Assembly (NCBI GenBank): GCA_013398295.1
Contig: VZSF01007808.1
Span: 62,001 to 126,000, forward strand
Source: Chionis minor
Lineage: Eukaryota > Chordata > Aves > Charadriiformes > Chionididae
Length of the DNA stretch: 64,000 bases
Direction: 5' to 3'
Shown: one piece after another, positions 12,000 through 22,800 of the stretch
Layout: each line of letters begins with the position of its first letter
Numbering within the stretch: position 1 is the stretch's first letter
The notes under the pieces: generated by a model
The model's input: only the letters and a program-made list of their open reading frames with translations
What the model was told of the DNA's origin: nothing
Database searches by the model: none
Made by a program: the position numbers and the translations under genes

Positions 12000-12418
12000 A
12001 GGGATTCCAGACTCTCAGGAACTGTTATTATTGATGCTACTGGAAGATACAAATCCTCAAGAGACATCCCCCCTTTTCCTAGATGGCCGGTAATATAACT
12101 CAAGGTGTAATTATGCACAAGACCCAGCAAAGGGATCCCCCTCTGGGGTGAATCCAACTGCAGCGATTTGCGAGATGCCATTACGTAAGTGACAAAAAAC
12201 GGAAAGATTGCAAAAGACCCAATAACATAGCAGAATACCGCCACACCAAATAACAAGGCAATTGTTTTAAGTTCACATTTAGAAATGATAAGCTCTCCTA
12301 AACCAGTGACAAACGGCAATGTCCTCCCCCACATCTCCCTTAGCTCTCTACCTAAGTCTCTGCTGAGTCGACCGAGGACTCCCACTATGGTCCTTTGAAA
12401 CCATTCCAAGAAAGCCAT
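11987..12418 (-). pseudogene. gag: Endogenous retrovirus Gag-like N-terminal fragment
   Basis: Reads 143 codons from an ATG at 12418, about 50 bp inside the LTR-derived sequence. The start is amphipathic and basic (FQRTIVGVLGRLSRDLGREL), followed by a clear membrane-spanning stretch at residues about 53-79. It then runs into the next gag frame: its stop (TGA ending at 11987) overlaps the start of the following open frame by 13 bp, a -1 shift. I see no canonical slippery heptamer at the overlap, so a plain indel is the simpler reading. The position between LTR and capsid-like region says gag leader. A Gag N-terminus with a transmembrane segment is unusual, so a lineage-specific leader is possible. 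Confidence 0.55.
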
Positions 12419-12462
12419 AGTGACTGCTTAACGAATCCAATCAAATCTGTTTAAAACTTCAA

Positions 12463-12463
12463 N
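12463..12463. other. Ambiguous base N
   Basis: The only N I saw in the window. It lies between the LTR-derived part and the gag start, close to where homology to the complete LTR at 35.9-36.5 kb stops. It may mark an assembly join. Confidence 0.9.
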
Positions 12464-12469
12464 TATCAG

Positions 12470-12930
12470 TTGGAAGCTGTGCACTCCCAGCAGTGGACAG
12501 TAAATGTCGGACACTGCGAGCGCTACAGCTCCAGGAGGAAGGGAAGGCCTCAGGGATCCAGCACCGGGGCAAGAAGTCCTCTGGATCGCCATCATCAAGG
12601 GAGAGCCATCAAGGGGGAGAGCACAAGCAAGCGGGAGAACCCGAGCAAGGGGGAGAGAGCCCCCGCGCAGCAGACTTTCTAATTTATATTGAATGTGACG
12701 TTCATGGTATGAAACAATCCTGTTGGCCAGCTTGGGTCAAGTGCCCGAGTCTCGCTCCTCCTCATCCCTGCACCTGGCGAGCTCGAAAACACTGAGACCT
12801 TGAAACCCACACACCATGGCTGGCTATACAGTAAATATCTTCACTAATTCAGACACTAGAGTCTTACACAAATACAGCTTTTCCCAAGCATTAGGAAAGA
12901 AATTAGTCCTGTGTCGCTCACACCAGGACA
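12470..12930 (-). mobile_element. Partial ERV LTR (U3 part) 5' of gag relic
   Basis: About 460 bp align throughout with the solo LTR at 36110-36528, sharing for example 'actcccagcagtggacag' and 'ggtctcgctcctcctcgtcc'-like blocks and the terminal 'ttagtcctgtgtcgctca'. It ends CACCAGGACA at 12930, the canonical outer end. The other half of the LTR, which in the 36-kb copy carries the TATA-like ATATAAA, the polyadenylation signal and the inner terminus, is missing, as are any primer-binding site and leader. Around 12590-12665 it has an expanded, imperfect CAAGGGGGAGAG-type repeat absent from the other copy. Confidence 0.75.
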
Positions 12931-13419
12931 GTAAGCCATCCGATTCTTCTGTAATTACAAGGATTTGATGTATAACCGTATATCATATTAAGAGCAGATT
13001 TCAGTGACAACCAAACCAAGGGATTCTTTTGCATTTAGTGCTTGTTATAGGAATTCAAATTACATAATGGCTCGATTATGAAATAAAACAACTAGGGAAA
13101 CATCATTTGGTTTGTGAGCTGACAATGTTTTGTATGACACTTATCAGTCTGCAGTCTGGCTCTGCTTCACATTTTCCAAGAGTTTACCAAGACAAATATA
13201 AGAGATGAATATAAGTACACCTTGGTTTCCTCTGTAGGATGAGTTTTAAAGCTGAGGAAATGTTCTGGACAAGCTACGTATGCCCCAGTGCAGCAAGGTA
13301 TTTATGCTTCTTTTCCCTTGCAGGTGATGCAGCTGGTTTAGAGCAGCGTGTAGGATTATTGGTTTAGAGCTCAGCCATGTTGGGTACCTGTTACGAAGAT
13401 ACCTCTTCCTAGATTCACA
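12931..13419. other. Unique non-coding stretch
   Basis: AT-rich sequence between the ERV relic and a CR1. Nothing recognised. The five bases after the LTR, GTAAG, would be the target duplication, but I found no matching copy on the far side of the relic. Confidence 0.5.
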
Positions 13420-13930
13420 ACTCGAGTCCTGTTTCTAGTTCTGGGCTCCCCAGTTCAAGAAGGACAGGGAACTGCTGGAGAGGGTGCAGCGAAGGGCTGC
13501 AAAAATGATTAGGGGGCTGGAGCATCTTTCTTATGAGGAAAGGCTGAGGGAGTTGGGCCGTTTTAGTCTGGAGAAGGGCAGACTTAGGGGGGATCTCATC
13601 AGTGTCCACAAATACTTAAAGGGAGGGTGCCGGGAGGAGGGGGCCAGGCTTTTTTCAGTGGTGCCCAGGGATAGGACAAGAGGTGACAGGGACAAACTCA
13701 AATATAGAAAGTTCCATCTGAACATAAGGAGGAACTTCTCTCCTTTGAGGGTGGCAGAGCCCTGGCACAGGCTGCCCAGAGAGGTGGTGGAGTCTCCGAC
13801 TCTGGAGATATTCCCAACCCGCCTGGATGCCATCCTGTGCCACCTGCTGTAGGTGGAGCTGCTCTGGCAGGGGGGTTGGACCAGATGATCTCTAGAGGTC
13901 CCTTCCAACCCTCAACATTCTGTGATTCTG
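13420..13930 (+). mobile_element. CR1 LINE, 5'-truncated
   Basis: The last part of the CR1 reverse transcriptase ORF plus the 3' UTR. A 122-codon open stretch (13484-13852) reads as the CR1 C-terminus with [19 protein letters not shown] and [13 protein letters not shown]. The 3' end has 'ggtcccttccaaccctcaac' then ATTCTGTGATTCTG, the octamer-type CR1 tail. Truncation at the 5' end is the rule for CR1 copies. Same subfamily as the minus-strand copy at 55.5 kb. Confidence 0.9.
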
Positions 13931-15168
13931 AGATTGGATTATTCCTATCACAATGACTTTTAAAAAAAAATTTAGTCCTGAGACACCACTTGCAATTGTA
14001 TAAGCTGAAGTGCCATTTAATGCGCCTTAAATATGGTCCAGCCACATAACAGTGACGCGTACTTTGCTAACAACTGTACTCCTACAGCTCTTTCCTCAAT
14101 CTGGGACTGAGAGCCTCTACTTCCTAAGAGTAGAGGCTGTCCTTTAGGGAAGACCTTTACGACTAAAAAAATCATAGGGAAATATGCGTGAAAGTAAGTT
14201 TTGGCCAGTAATACAGTTTGTTCTTCGTGTACCCAGAGGTGAGATCACAGCCTTTTTGGGGTGCTACCTGAGTGATGCAGCTGGAATGCTCTCAGATTTC
14301 AGTGGCTCTGATTGGTATCACAGAGTGTTTGGAAGGGGTAGAAGAGGGTCAGCATCCCCCTTTCAATTCTCATAGCATTCTGTGAGCAGAAAACTAACTG
14401 TTCCACATTATGGATAGACACTTGATGTGGCAGTGTCGTAGACTGACTAATAAAAATGAACCCTGCAGGTCACTGTGGATTCCAATAGTCCACAACACAA
14501 AAAAGAGAGGAGAGGAAAAAAGCTGCAGTAGAGGTCATGGAAATTTCTTCAGAGCCTGTCCGCCTGATTGTGTGTGAAGAGTTGCCTTGTTACGGTGTCT
14601 TAACTGCGGTTGAAGCTCAGGGAATTTTTTTCTTTTTAACTGCTGCATTTGTGAAACACAGAGCTGTGGAACTGTTCAAACCACAGACAGTTGGATTAAT
14701 TTTGACTAACAGACTAGGTAACAGGTAGGACTTGCCTCATATTGAAACACTAATTTTATTTTGTAAACTGGATTATCTGAACCTAGAAATATCTTGCCAG
14801 CTCCTATGAGAAGAGGTACCAACACAGGAGATACTAAATACACCATGTTAGGGTCTCACCTTATTTTGGGGAACGCAGACCTTTTGAGTGGGACACTTTC
14901 ATGTCCTACCTGTGTGATCAAAGATAACGATGGACTATTAGACCTGATGCAGAGAAGGGTGACTAAGGCATAGAGACATCCTAAGAATAAAAGAAATCCT
15001 CCATTTTCAAGAGTAGTGGTCAGAATCTTCTGGCATTATGAGGTGCCCACACTGTCTCTAACTGTCATAGTGATTTGTCTCTTGTGGGATTAAGTCCTTC
15101 CAACTGCTTCTAGGGTCTCCAAACCTAATACTGTAGGCGAAATGGGCAGCACTGCAAACCACAGAGGC
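13931..15168. other. Non-coding stretch with a doubtful old CR1 scrap
   Basis: Mostly unique sequence. Between about 14850 and 15000, blocks such as 'atgcagagaagggtgactaa' recall the CR1 segment coding the end of reverse transcriptase, but the match is too weak to call. Confidence 0.4.
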
Positions 15169-15365
15169 CATAGAATCATAGAATCATAGAATCACTTGGG
15201 TTGGAAGAGACCTTCAAGATCATCAAGTGAAACCATAAATTTATGCCAGACCCACCCCTAACCCATGTGCCTCAGCACCACGTCTACCCATCTTTTAAAT
15301 ACCTCCAGGGACACTGATTCCACCACCTCCCTGGGTAGCCTGTTCCATCCTCCATGCTAGGACCT
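15169..15365 (-). mobile_element. CR1 LINE 3' end fragment
   Basis: Starts with three AGAATCAT-type octamers then 'cttgggttggaagagacctt', the reverse complement of a CR1 3' end, followed by a 3'-UTR block with 'accacctccctgggtagcct'. This UTR type differs from the other copies here, so it is another CR1 subfamily. The left border in element terms fades near 15365. Confidence 0.85.
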
Positions 15366-16173
15366 CCTTGGGTGCTACATGCCTCTTTAGTTCTTTCCTT
15401 TCGCTGTAAGAAAGCATTGGGTATTTCTCTAGTAGCACTTTTGGACCAACTCTTAACCACTACCACCCAAAAGGCCGTCCTGCTTATTCACCCTATCTTT
15501 TTGTAGACTCTCAGATTATTTTGTTCCTAGTTCTTTGTTCAGAAGACTAATGAACAAGGCTAAGTCTTGAAGCCTTGTGTGCTCTCTGGGATCTCACAGA
15601 ACAACTCGTCCTATTCTCATCTCTTCTCCATGTCAGGCTATCTGCTTTTTCACTGTTAGCATTTTTCCTCTGGTTGGAGCATCTTGCTTCGTGGATAACT
15701 GCAAGGAAAGTGGTTAGATTTCTTTTCCTTGTGGTCCTTCGCTGAGGCTCTGAATAAATGCAGAAGTTGGTCCCTGCGCAACACTGCAAAACTTTCCTCA
15801 TGTCCTGTTTTCTATCACACGTGAAGCACGCCAACAATGCAGCGTTTTGGGGATTTGCGTTTCATTATGATTCATTCATATATTATGGAGGACTACAAAA
15901 GGAACAAAGGCATAGATTTTTATTTTTATTTTATTGGATGAAACCCCTAGTAAAATATTATTGAAAATGCTTATGTACATTTTAATACAGGAGTAAATTT
16001 ATTGGAGACTTTGGCACTAATATAAAACAGGTGGGAGTGAAAGGTGAATCTGTTTTCTGACACTATTTCTGAGCCTTTTCCTTTTTGCCTATGTGCTAGA
16101 ACCGCCTGATGCTACCATACCGTCAAATTAGTACAGTATTTGTATTCATACTGTAGTATTTATCTACAGGTAC
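15366..16173. other. Unique non-coding stretch
   Basis: AT-rich. No exon or named repeat recognised. Confidence 0.5.
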
Positions 16174-16313
16174 TGTGGTTTGGCCCCATTAGGCAGCTCA
16201 GTCCCACGGAGCTGCTTGCTCATTCCCCCCTTGGTGGGACAGGGGAGAGAAGGGCAAGAGTGAAAGTGAGAAAACTCATGGCTTGAGGTAAAAAGTATCG
16301 CAACAGTATAGAT
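16174..16313 (+). mobile_element. ERVL-type LTR scrap
   Basis: 'TGTGGTTTGGCCCCATTAGG', then a stretch matching the pattern common in bird ERVL LTRs: a CCCAC-rich block, 'gctgcttgctcattcccccc', 'ttggtgggacaggggagaga' and 'agtgagaaaactcatggctt'. The left end looks like a true TG terminus (TGTGG). The right part is lost. Assignment is by memory of the LTR pattern, not a search. Confidence 0.6.
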
Positions 16314-17809
16314 GGTGTCTTCTTTCTGATCCACCCTTCTTTCTCCAACCCCACAGACCAGTTTTTGTGTTTGTCCTGTGGCAGATGAGGAGCCATCCCA
16401 CATGTTATTTGGCTCTGCATCTTGAAACAGAGGTTTCTGAAAATGCCTAAATGAAGATGCATGACTTTTGATGGGAAATCTGAGGGACCACGTACATTTT
16501 TTTAATTTATTTTCAGTGATTGTTCTTTCATGACTGCTGCTGATTGCCAAGAACCGGATGACAAAAGATGTGATTTGCCAACCACAAAATATAACATCCT
16601 TGTAACAATGAACTCTAAAGTAATATATTTGAACAAATACATAAGGAAGCAATATGTTATGTTTGTACAAGATGTTTCTGCTTCTTCCAAAAGTGGAAGC
16701 TTTGAGGGAGCTTTTCTCTAAAGAGATATTAAATTTTTTGAATTTCTAAAAGAAAAGGAGACTTTCAGGAAAATATTTTAATTTTTTACCTATATGCACA
16801 CACAAGAAATCTTCACTAACCAGCTTCTGCAAGATGAGGATTTAATCCCCAGACTTAAACTTTTTATGTCCTCTAGCAGAGGTTTTTACTAGACTGCAAA
16901 AATCTTCCCTACAATGTCAAGCAGAAAAGTGAATAAATTTGAAATAAACCCTTTTTCAGCCTTGCGTGAGAAGGAAAACTTGAAAAATATGTTTTTTCTT
17001 TTTCCGATTTGATTTTTAGTGATGTACTTTTCTGGATCATCTCTGAATTGCTCATCATCCAGCTTTATAACTGCTTCTTTTTAAGAAAATGGAACTTTCC
17101 TCTCTTGGATTTCCTTGAAGAATTCTCTCCTCATTTCAATGCTGACATACGTTACCTTATACACACTTCAGCCGAAATGTTATTCAGAGTAATGCAAAAT
17201 TAATCTCTGTCTCTGATTTATGCAGCAGTTTGACAATTAGTAAGTTTAGTAAACAGTTTGGAAAGGTGCAAAGCAATGTTAGCTTCTTGCAAGAGGTGTC
17301 TTTTGCATGAAAAGGGAGAGTGGAATGAGTATGTTTGCATATGTTTGTGACCTGAGAATGAAATGTAATGCACTAACATGATCTCAGTGGTGTGAGTTAG
17401 ATTTAATACGACTTGGAATGTTGTAATGCTGTTATGCTCCAAAGTGGGATCCCAGGAACAGGCTGCAGAATCATAAAAGTCCCACGGTCTCTCTTGATCA
17501 GAAAGGAAAATGCAAGCCAAGTAAAGTGGGAATGATTCAAGAGTCCTGAATCTTGTACTGGAGCCTAGGCTGGTGCCAAACGGAGAGGAGCTGTGATGGT
17601 GTCTTTTAGCAGATTAAATGATATATTTTTGGGGAAAAGAATAGACTAGCTTTGGGGATAACAAACTTCTCTTCACATCTGAGTTAGATAAGTAAACCCC
17701 CAGCCTAATGCTGTGTCTGAGTTCAGCTCTGCATCCGACTCTGTTGAGTAGTTTTCAGTTCCTGCCTCGTTGGTGTCGTTACTGCAGAGACGAATGTTTT
17801 ATCTAAATT
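16314..17809. other. Unique AT-rich non-coding stretch
   Basis: No exon or repeat recognised. Short ORFs around 16530-16720 and 17009-17203 have no similarity I know. Confidence 0.5.
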
Positions 17810-18828
17810 CATTTAGACGAATGTAGTTTTTGAACCTACAGCTGATGTCACGCATCTTGACTTACGTAAGGCTTTTGGGATAATTTCTTGTGCTATCTTC
17901 GCAAGCCATTAAATGATAGTAGTATAGAAGATACTCTGGGAGATGTGCAAACTTTTTGGAAACTCAGTTTCAGAGAGCAATTATTAATTCCCTATCAGTT
18001 GGAGAGGGCACAGTGAGCGGGCCAAGTGAAGTTGGTTTATTCTTCACAATTTCATTGTGAAATAAAATGTATTTGAAAAAAAAATTGGAGATACGCAAGT
18101 ATGTTGGAGGACAAGCTCAGGTTTCAAAATTGTCTTGAAAAATAGGTGATGGATTTTGGTTATTTATTTTGTCTCTACTGGACAGAGAAAAACCTTTTGA
18201 ATGCCTCACGGAAATCTATGGGCTGAGACATAGTCTGCAAAAGACGACTTCTGATTTACGGGGACTGAATGTGAATTAACAACGTCTTGTTGTTATGAAA
18301 ACACAAACATTGCAAAAAAATTTTATCAGCAGAATTACAGCCAGTGAGATGTGTGATGCCATCATTCCTCTCGGCTGTTTAAAGACAAAGACCTTAACTG
18401 GAATATCACAACCAGTTTTGGATACCAAAGCCTCAATAAAAGTGTTGAGTCCAAAGGGCATCAGTGGAAGTGATTAGCAGTCTAGAAATTTGAAGTTCAA
18501 GGGGAGAGCAGGGGTTGCTTAAAGAACGAAATACTTGAGGGAAAACGGCAGCATGAAACACTGCAGGGAAGAGGAGAATAACATTTTTTCCATATCTGTA
18601 ACAAACGTGATGCGCTATAACGGTCTTGAGTTGCTGTGGGGTAGAAGGTTCATGTTCCCTAAATAGCAAGGTTGTTGAAATCATAAAGAATTTTTGGATG
18701 AGCTGGGAATCTCTACTATTAGAGGAATTCAACAGGAGGCTAGACATGCATCTATCAGGAATGATGCAGGAGAGCTGATTCTATAGACAGACTAAGCAAT
18801 TTCTTGCCACATGATTCTGTGATTTTGA
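17810..18828 (+). mobile_element. Very old, decayed CR1-type LINE
   Basis: Blocks in the right order for the last kilobase of a CR1/L3-like element. Near 17855-17895 the plus strand reads like the conserved LDFxKAFD block of reverse transcriptase (HLDLRKAFG with stops nearby). Around 18080-18140 it recalls the segment just after the active site. 18295-18480 recalls the segment before the C-terminus, with 'cctcggctg' and 'ttggataccaaagcctcaat'. 18720-18828 has 'gaattcaacaggaggctaga' and ends 'atgattctgtgatttt'. Stops and indels are everywhere. It is far more diverged than the other CR1 copies, so it inserted much earlier. Confidence 0.6.
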
Positions 18829-19774
18829 AACCGATATAATAATTGGAGACCTTTGAATGCTAGATTAATACTTACAGTCATGCAACTTCAGCATCTCTTG
18901 GTCAGGGTTGCATTTGGTATAATTCATTATGAAAAAATGACCACTGAACAGTATCATGCAGCAAACGTTATGCCCACAACACACCGTTGCTGTATTTACC
19001 TGGTTTCATGTGAAGCAAAACTTAAACCTTTCCCCTTCAGCACGTGCTAGAATAGAGGAGAGAAATTATATTAAGCACCCCAACTAAAAGAAGCACTATA
19101 ACATGAATGTACTGCCTGGGTAGCAGCACAGAACCCAGACAGGAAAGGGCTTGTCTGCAGATGTTACCTCCAGTGTTTGTGAAAGAACTACTTACGTCCT
19201 TTAGAACTGCTGCGTGCAGATAGTACTTCATCATAGTGAAATATGAGCATTAACAATGAATTTATTCAATGTTTTTGTTTCAGCAATGAGTTTGATCTTC
19301 TGTACTAAGAATTTCTAATATTCTGTACTAACATTTCCTAAGAAAGTGAGTTTTACTGAGGTCAGTCCTGAAAGTTTTTAGAAAATAGAAAATGAATAAA
19401 TATCCATTAAGGTCTTTTTAACCTTTATTTTGGAAAACAGACTAGCTAGACTCTAGATGTGTATTATTTGATTAAATTCTTCCTCTTCAGCCATTCGTTC
19501 TTATTGTTTCTTGAGTGCTCCAGTAACAACTTCTTAGGAATTCAACATGTTACTTAATGTCAATGTACGCATAGGTAACGATGTGATTTAAACTGACATG
19601 GGAAAGTTTTCATTCCATTTCAGCGAGGTGAATGCACCTCAGACAGCATTAAAACACCTAGTCTGTGTTTGCAGCGAGGCACTCAACTGCCTAAGCTATT
19701 TGTTATTACAGTCATTCCATGACACCTGTCACCCCAAGTTGTGAAGGCCCTAATAAACATGAGCAATACGGACA
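18829..19774. other. Unique non-coding stretch
   Basis: AT-rich, nothing recognised. Confidence 0.5.
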
Positions 19775-19865
19775 TGTTAATGCCATTTTATAAGGAGGGA
19801 GGCTGAGGCCAACTGGGGCTAAATGACCTATCCAAGTGCTACAGAGTGAGGAACCCATATTTGCA
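19775..19865 (+). mobile_element. MIR-like SINE relic
   Basis: 'gccattttataaggagggag', then GCTGAGGCC, 'ggggctaaatgacctatcca' and a CTACAGAGTGAGGAACCC end follow the order of the MIR core (CCATTTTACAGATG, GAAACTGAGGC, TTAAGTGACTTGCCCAAGG, CACACAGC, AGNGGCAGAACC). MIRs are ancient tRNA-derived CORE-SINEs that survive as scattered relics in birds. Only the central and 3' part is seen. Confidence 0.55.
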
Positions 19866-22800
19866 TCTTAAACTTTTGGTAGAGTCTGGAGGTGCTGCCT
19901 TGCATTTAGAGGGTAGGAGCATCTTGCATGTCCAAAATTGCATGTGTTCGTTGAATTTCTGAATGTATTTTGGATGCCACTGGCAGCTCTTCTGTTGACA
20001 GCAAAGGACATATATGGGACAAAGCACAATGTAGCTGCTTCATCATGAAAGCACCTGCTTGCTTGCTCGTGGTCTGAATTATACTCTCCATGAAGTGGAT
20101 TGGTGTTTCCATTGGGAAAAGCTTGTCAGACCTTAACATGACACCCGTGCTGGTAGCCTGAATTGCGCTGCCTTTAATCTCACTTTTGACAACAGATTGC
20201 AAATCCCAGGGGTCCAGCTGTGATGCGCTCTACAGTTCGATAGTTTTGTTTATGCACGTACATCTCTGATCTCTCAAGTTTGCCATGTTGATTGTGATTT
20301 TATTATAATCTTACTTTTGTTCCTACCTATATATTGAGATAAACAGGGAATTGGAAATGATAAGAGCCACAGTTTAGAGTGTGCGTGTTTAAATTATATA
20401 AGGAGTTGGAGTATTAAGTCTGCATTTCCATCTTTACTTTTATTTTTTGATATTTTAAGTACGTACCATACATCTCAATTCAGCTATACTTTGCACATGG
20501 CAAACTCTACAAATATGTTTATGTTACACTTGTCCAGCTGGGGTAACATTTGGGGCACCAATATCAAGAAGATCGTTATCTGACTCTTGCTCTCTCTTTC
20601 TCCAAGGTGCTACCTGGAGGGAGCTGCTTTAGTCCTTAGTCAGACTCGGTTAGTACCAGCCTGCTTTCTGTGTGTCAAAATGAGTACTTGAATTACTGAC
20701 CCGTTCCTTCTGAATAAGGAATGGGAAGGCAGTCACCGTGATTGCTGCCAGCATTGCCATGTTTCTGGGTGAGCTCACCCTCCTTTGCTCCAAAGAAAAC
20801 ACTCTTCCTTGTTGAAGAGATGAGGTTCCTCAGTGACGTCCCTTTTGGCTCACCCAGGAGATGTGTCCTCGAGCACCCAGTCAGCGGCTGGGGCAGATGC
20901 AGCATTGACTGGCTGTTCTCCTGCTGCCCGAGAATTCCTCCAGCAGCCCGGGTCCCAGAAACAGAGGAGAAAGGGCTTTGTTTAGGACATTAATTGATTT
21001 CTAGATGGGGCAAACAGTGAACTGTGACTGACAGAAGGAAATGGGCAAAGAACGCTTAGATTTTTGCTGTGGGAACCCCTGCCTACTCTGTTTGCTTTCT
21101 GAGAATAGCCCAGTCAATGAGGTTGAAATGTTCACCAAAATAGGAAACTTTAACAAAATGATTCAACTTTTTGTGTCTGTGAAAATTTTGAGTTTATTGC
21201 TTTTAGTGTGGTACAAGAAATAATTCCAAGGATTATGCACATCTGACTAATGTATTTTGAATGTGCAAGCTTTCAAGAAACTGCTCTAGAAGTTATTTGA
21301 CAGTATATAATGTATTCATAGACAGTTTTGAAATGGAAAGGAATCCTAAATGCATGGAATAGATTATTCATTAGCCATTACTCACCTACTTCTATTAGGT
21401 GACTGCTGGTCATTCCCATTAAAGCTCTGGATTTCTCAGGCAGGCCTGGCAAGCTTCCTTGCTGTACGTGGTAAAGGAAGCTAATTGCGTTGCCTGTTCC
21501 CTGGTTTGTTTTCCAGAGTGCATAAATATCTTTGGTTTTAAAGGCAATATTGAGGTAAACATTTGTGCTGCTCTTAAATACCATTGTGGCACCAGCAAAA
21601 TACTTCACACTTTAGCACTGGCCATCTGTGGACTTGAGGTTTTCTTTTTTTAAACTTCATTATGCTTTAGAGCACAGACTTGCCGAGTGATAACTCTTGA
21701 AATAAGTACATCTGCATGGTTGGGTTTAACCTGCTCTCCTCCCTACATACAGCCCTACTGGGTTTTCGTGTTTTTTGGGCGGGTTTTTTTTGTGTCCACA
21801 TAACTGCTTAGTATCTGGGCAGATACCCATAGTGGAGCTGGGCTCTGTCCCCTGAGCTTTTTCTTAGTGCAGCTTCTAGAAGGCAGAGGGTTTGGGGAGG
21901 AGGGTTATATGGGTGAGGGTTGAACTCATGCAACGATGGCTCATAAAAGACAGCACCATCCAAGAGTGTAGCCACTGCCATGCAGCTGAGACACCATGAC
22001 TAAATGAGGGGAGAAAAGATAAAATCACGTCCATATCTATAGATGGAATTTTCTTGGAGCAGCTTCATTACGTCTATTTTTGACTTGAGAGCCCACTGGC
22101 ACTATTAACAAGCTAGTGCAGGAAACTCAGCCTGAAGCTCGAAGAGCAGCTCTTCAGCAAGTGGCTGTCTCAGTTCTCGGCAACTATCAGAACCTCACCA
22201 GGTGGGTACCGGCAGGATAATATTCTGGCTTTTGTCACAGAGCTTTTCAGTGGTACCTCTCTATAAAGTTTAGCAGGTGGGCCACAAACCTCAAGATATT
22301 TTTTTGTGGTTCTTAAATCGTGCTGATGCTTTTTGTGGGACCATAGAGATGTGCCTTGTCATTCTGCTCCAAGACCTGGTTGACCATCATTTGTTCGCTC
22401 ACATTGGCTTGCAGAAGCCTGATATCTAACAGACTTCATAGTCCATCTGCCTCAGCATGGGCTTTCATGGCTGCTCTCTATGTCAGTAATGTGATTTCCA
22501 CAAATGTTTTTTGATGATCTTTTTTTACCACCTGTTTTGCTGCCTACCTGAACTATTTACTGGACTCTTAGATTTGGAGGATGGACTTATTTAACGGGAT
22601 CAAACAGCCAGTCAGTGGCAGGTAAATGGGCATGTTGAGAGCCCTAAAGAGTGGGGAAAAATCTGAAGAGGCTGTGGAGTGCAAAGCAATCTTACTCTAA
22701 TATGTTTCTGTGGGGGAAAGGCCTCTTTATCCATCAGTGATCGACAGGAGATAGAAGAACGGAGGCTGAGAACATAATAGCAGCCAGAAAAAACTGCTCC

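Noticed and set aside
11518..12093. 191-codon plus-strand ORF
   Set aside because: It is the antisense shadow of the 39-bp repeat in the gag relic. A repeat unit divisible by three keeps several frames open.
15169..15200. AGAATCAT tandem as an independent microsatellite or CRISPR-like repeat
   Set aside because: It is the normal 3' tail of CR1. There are no spacers or leader.
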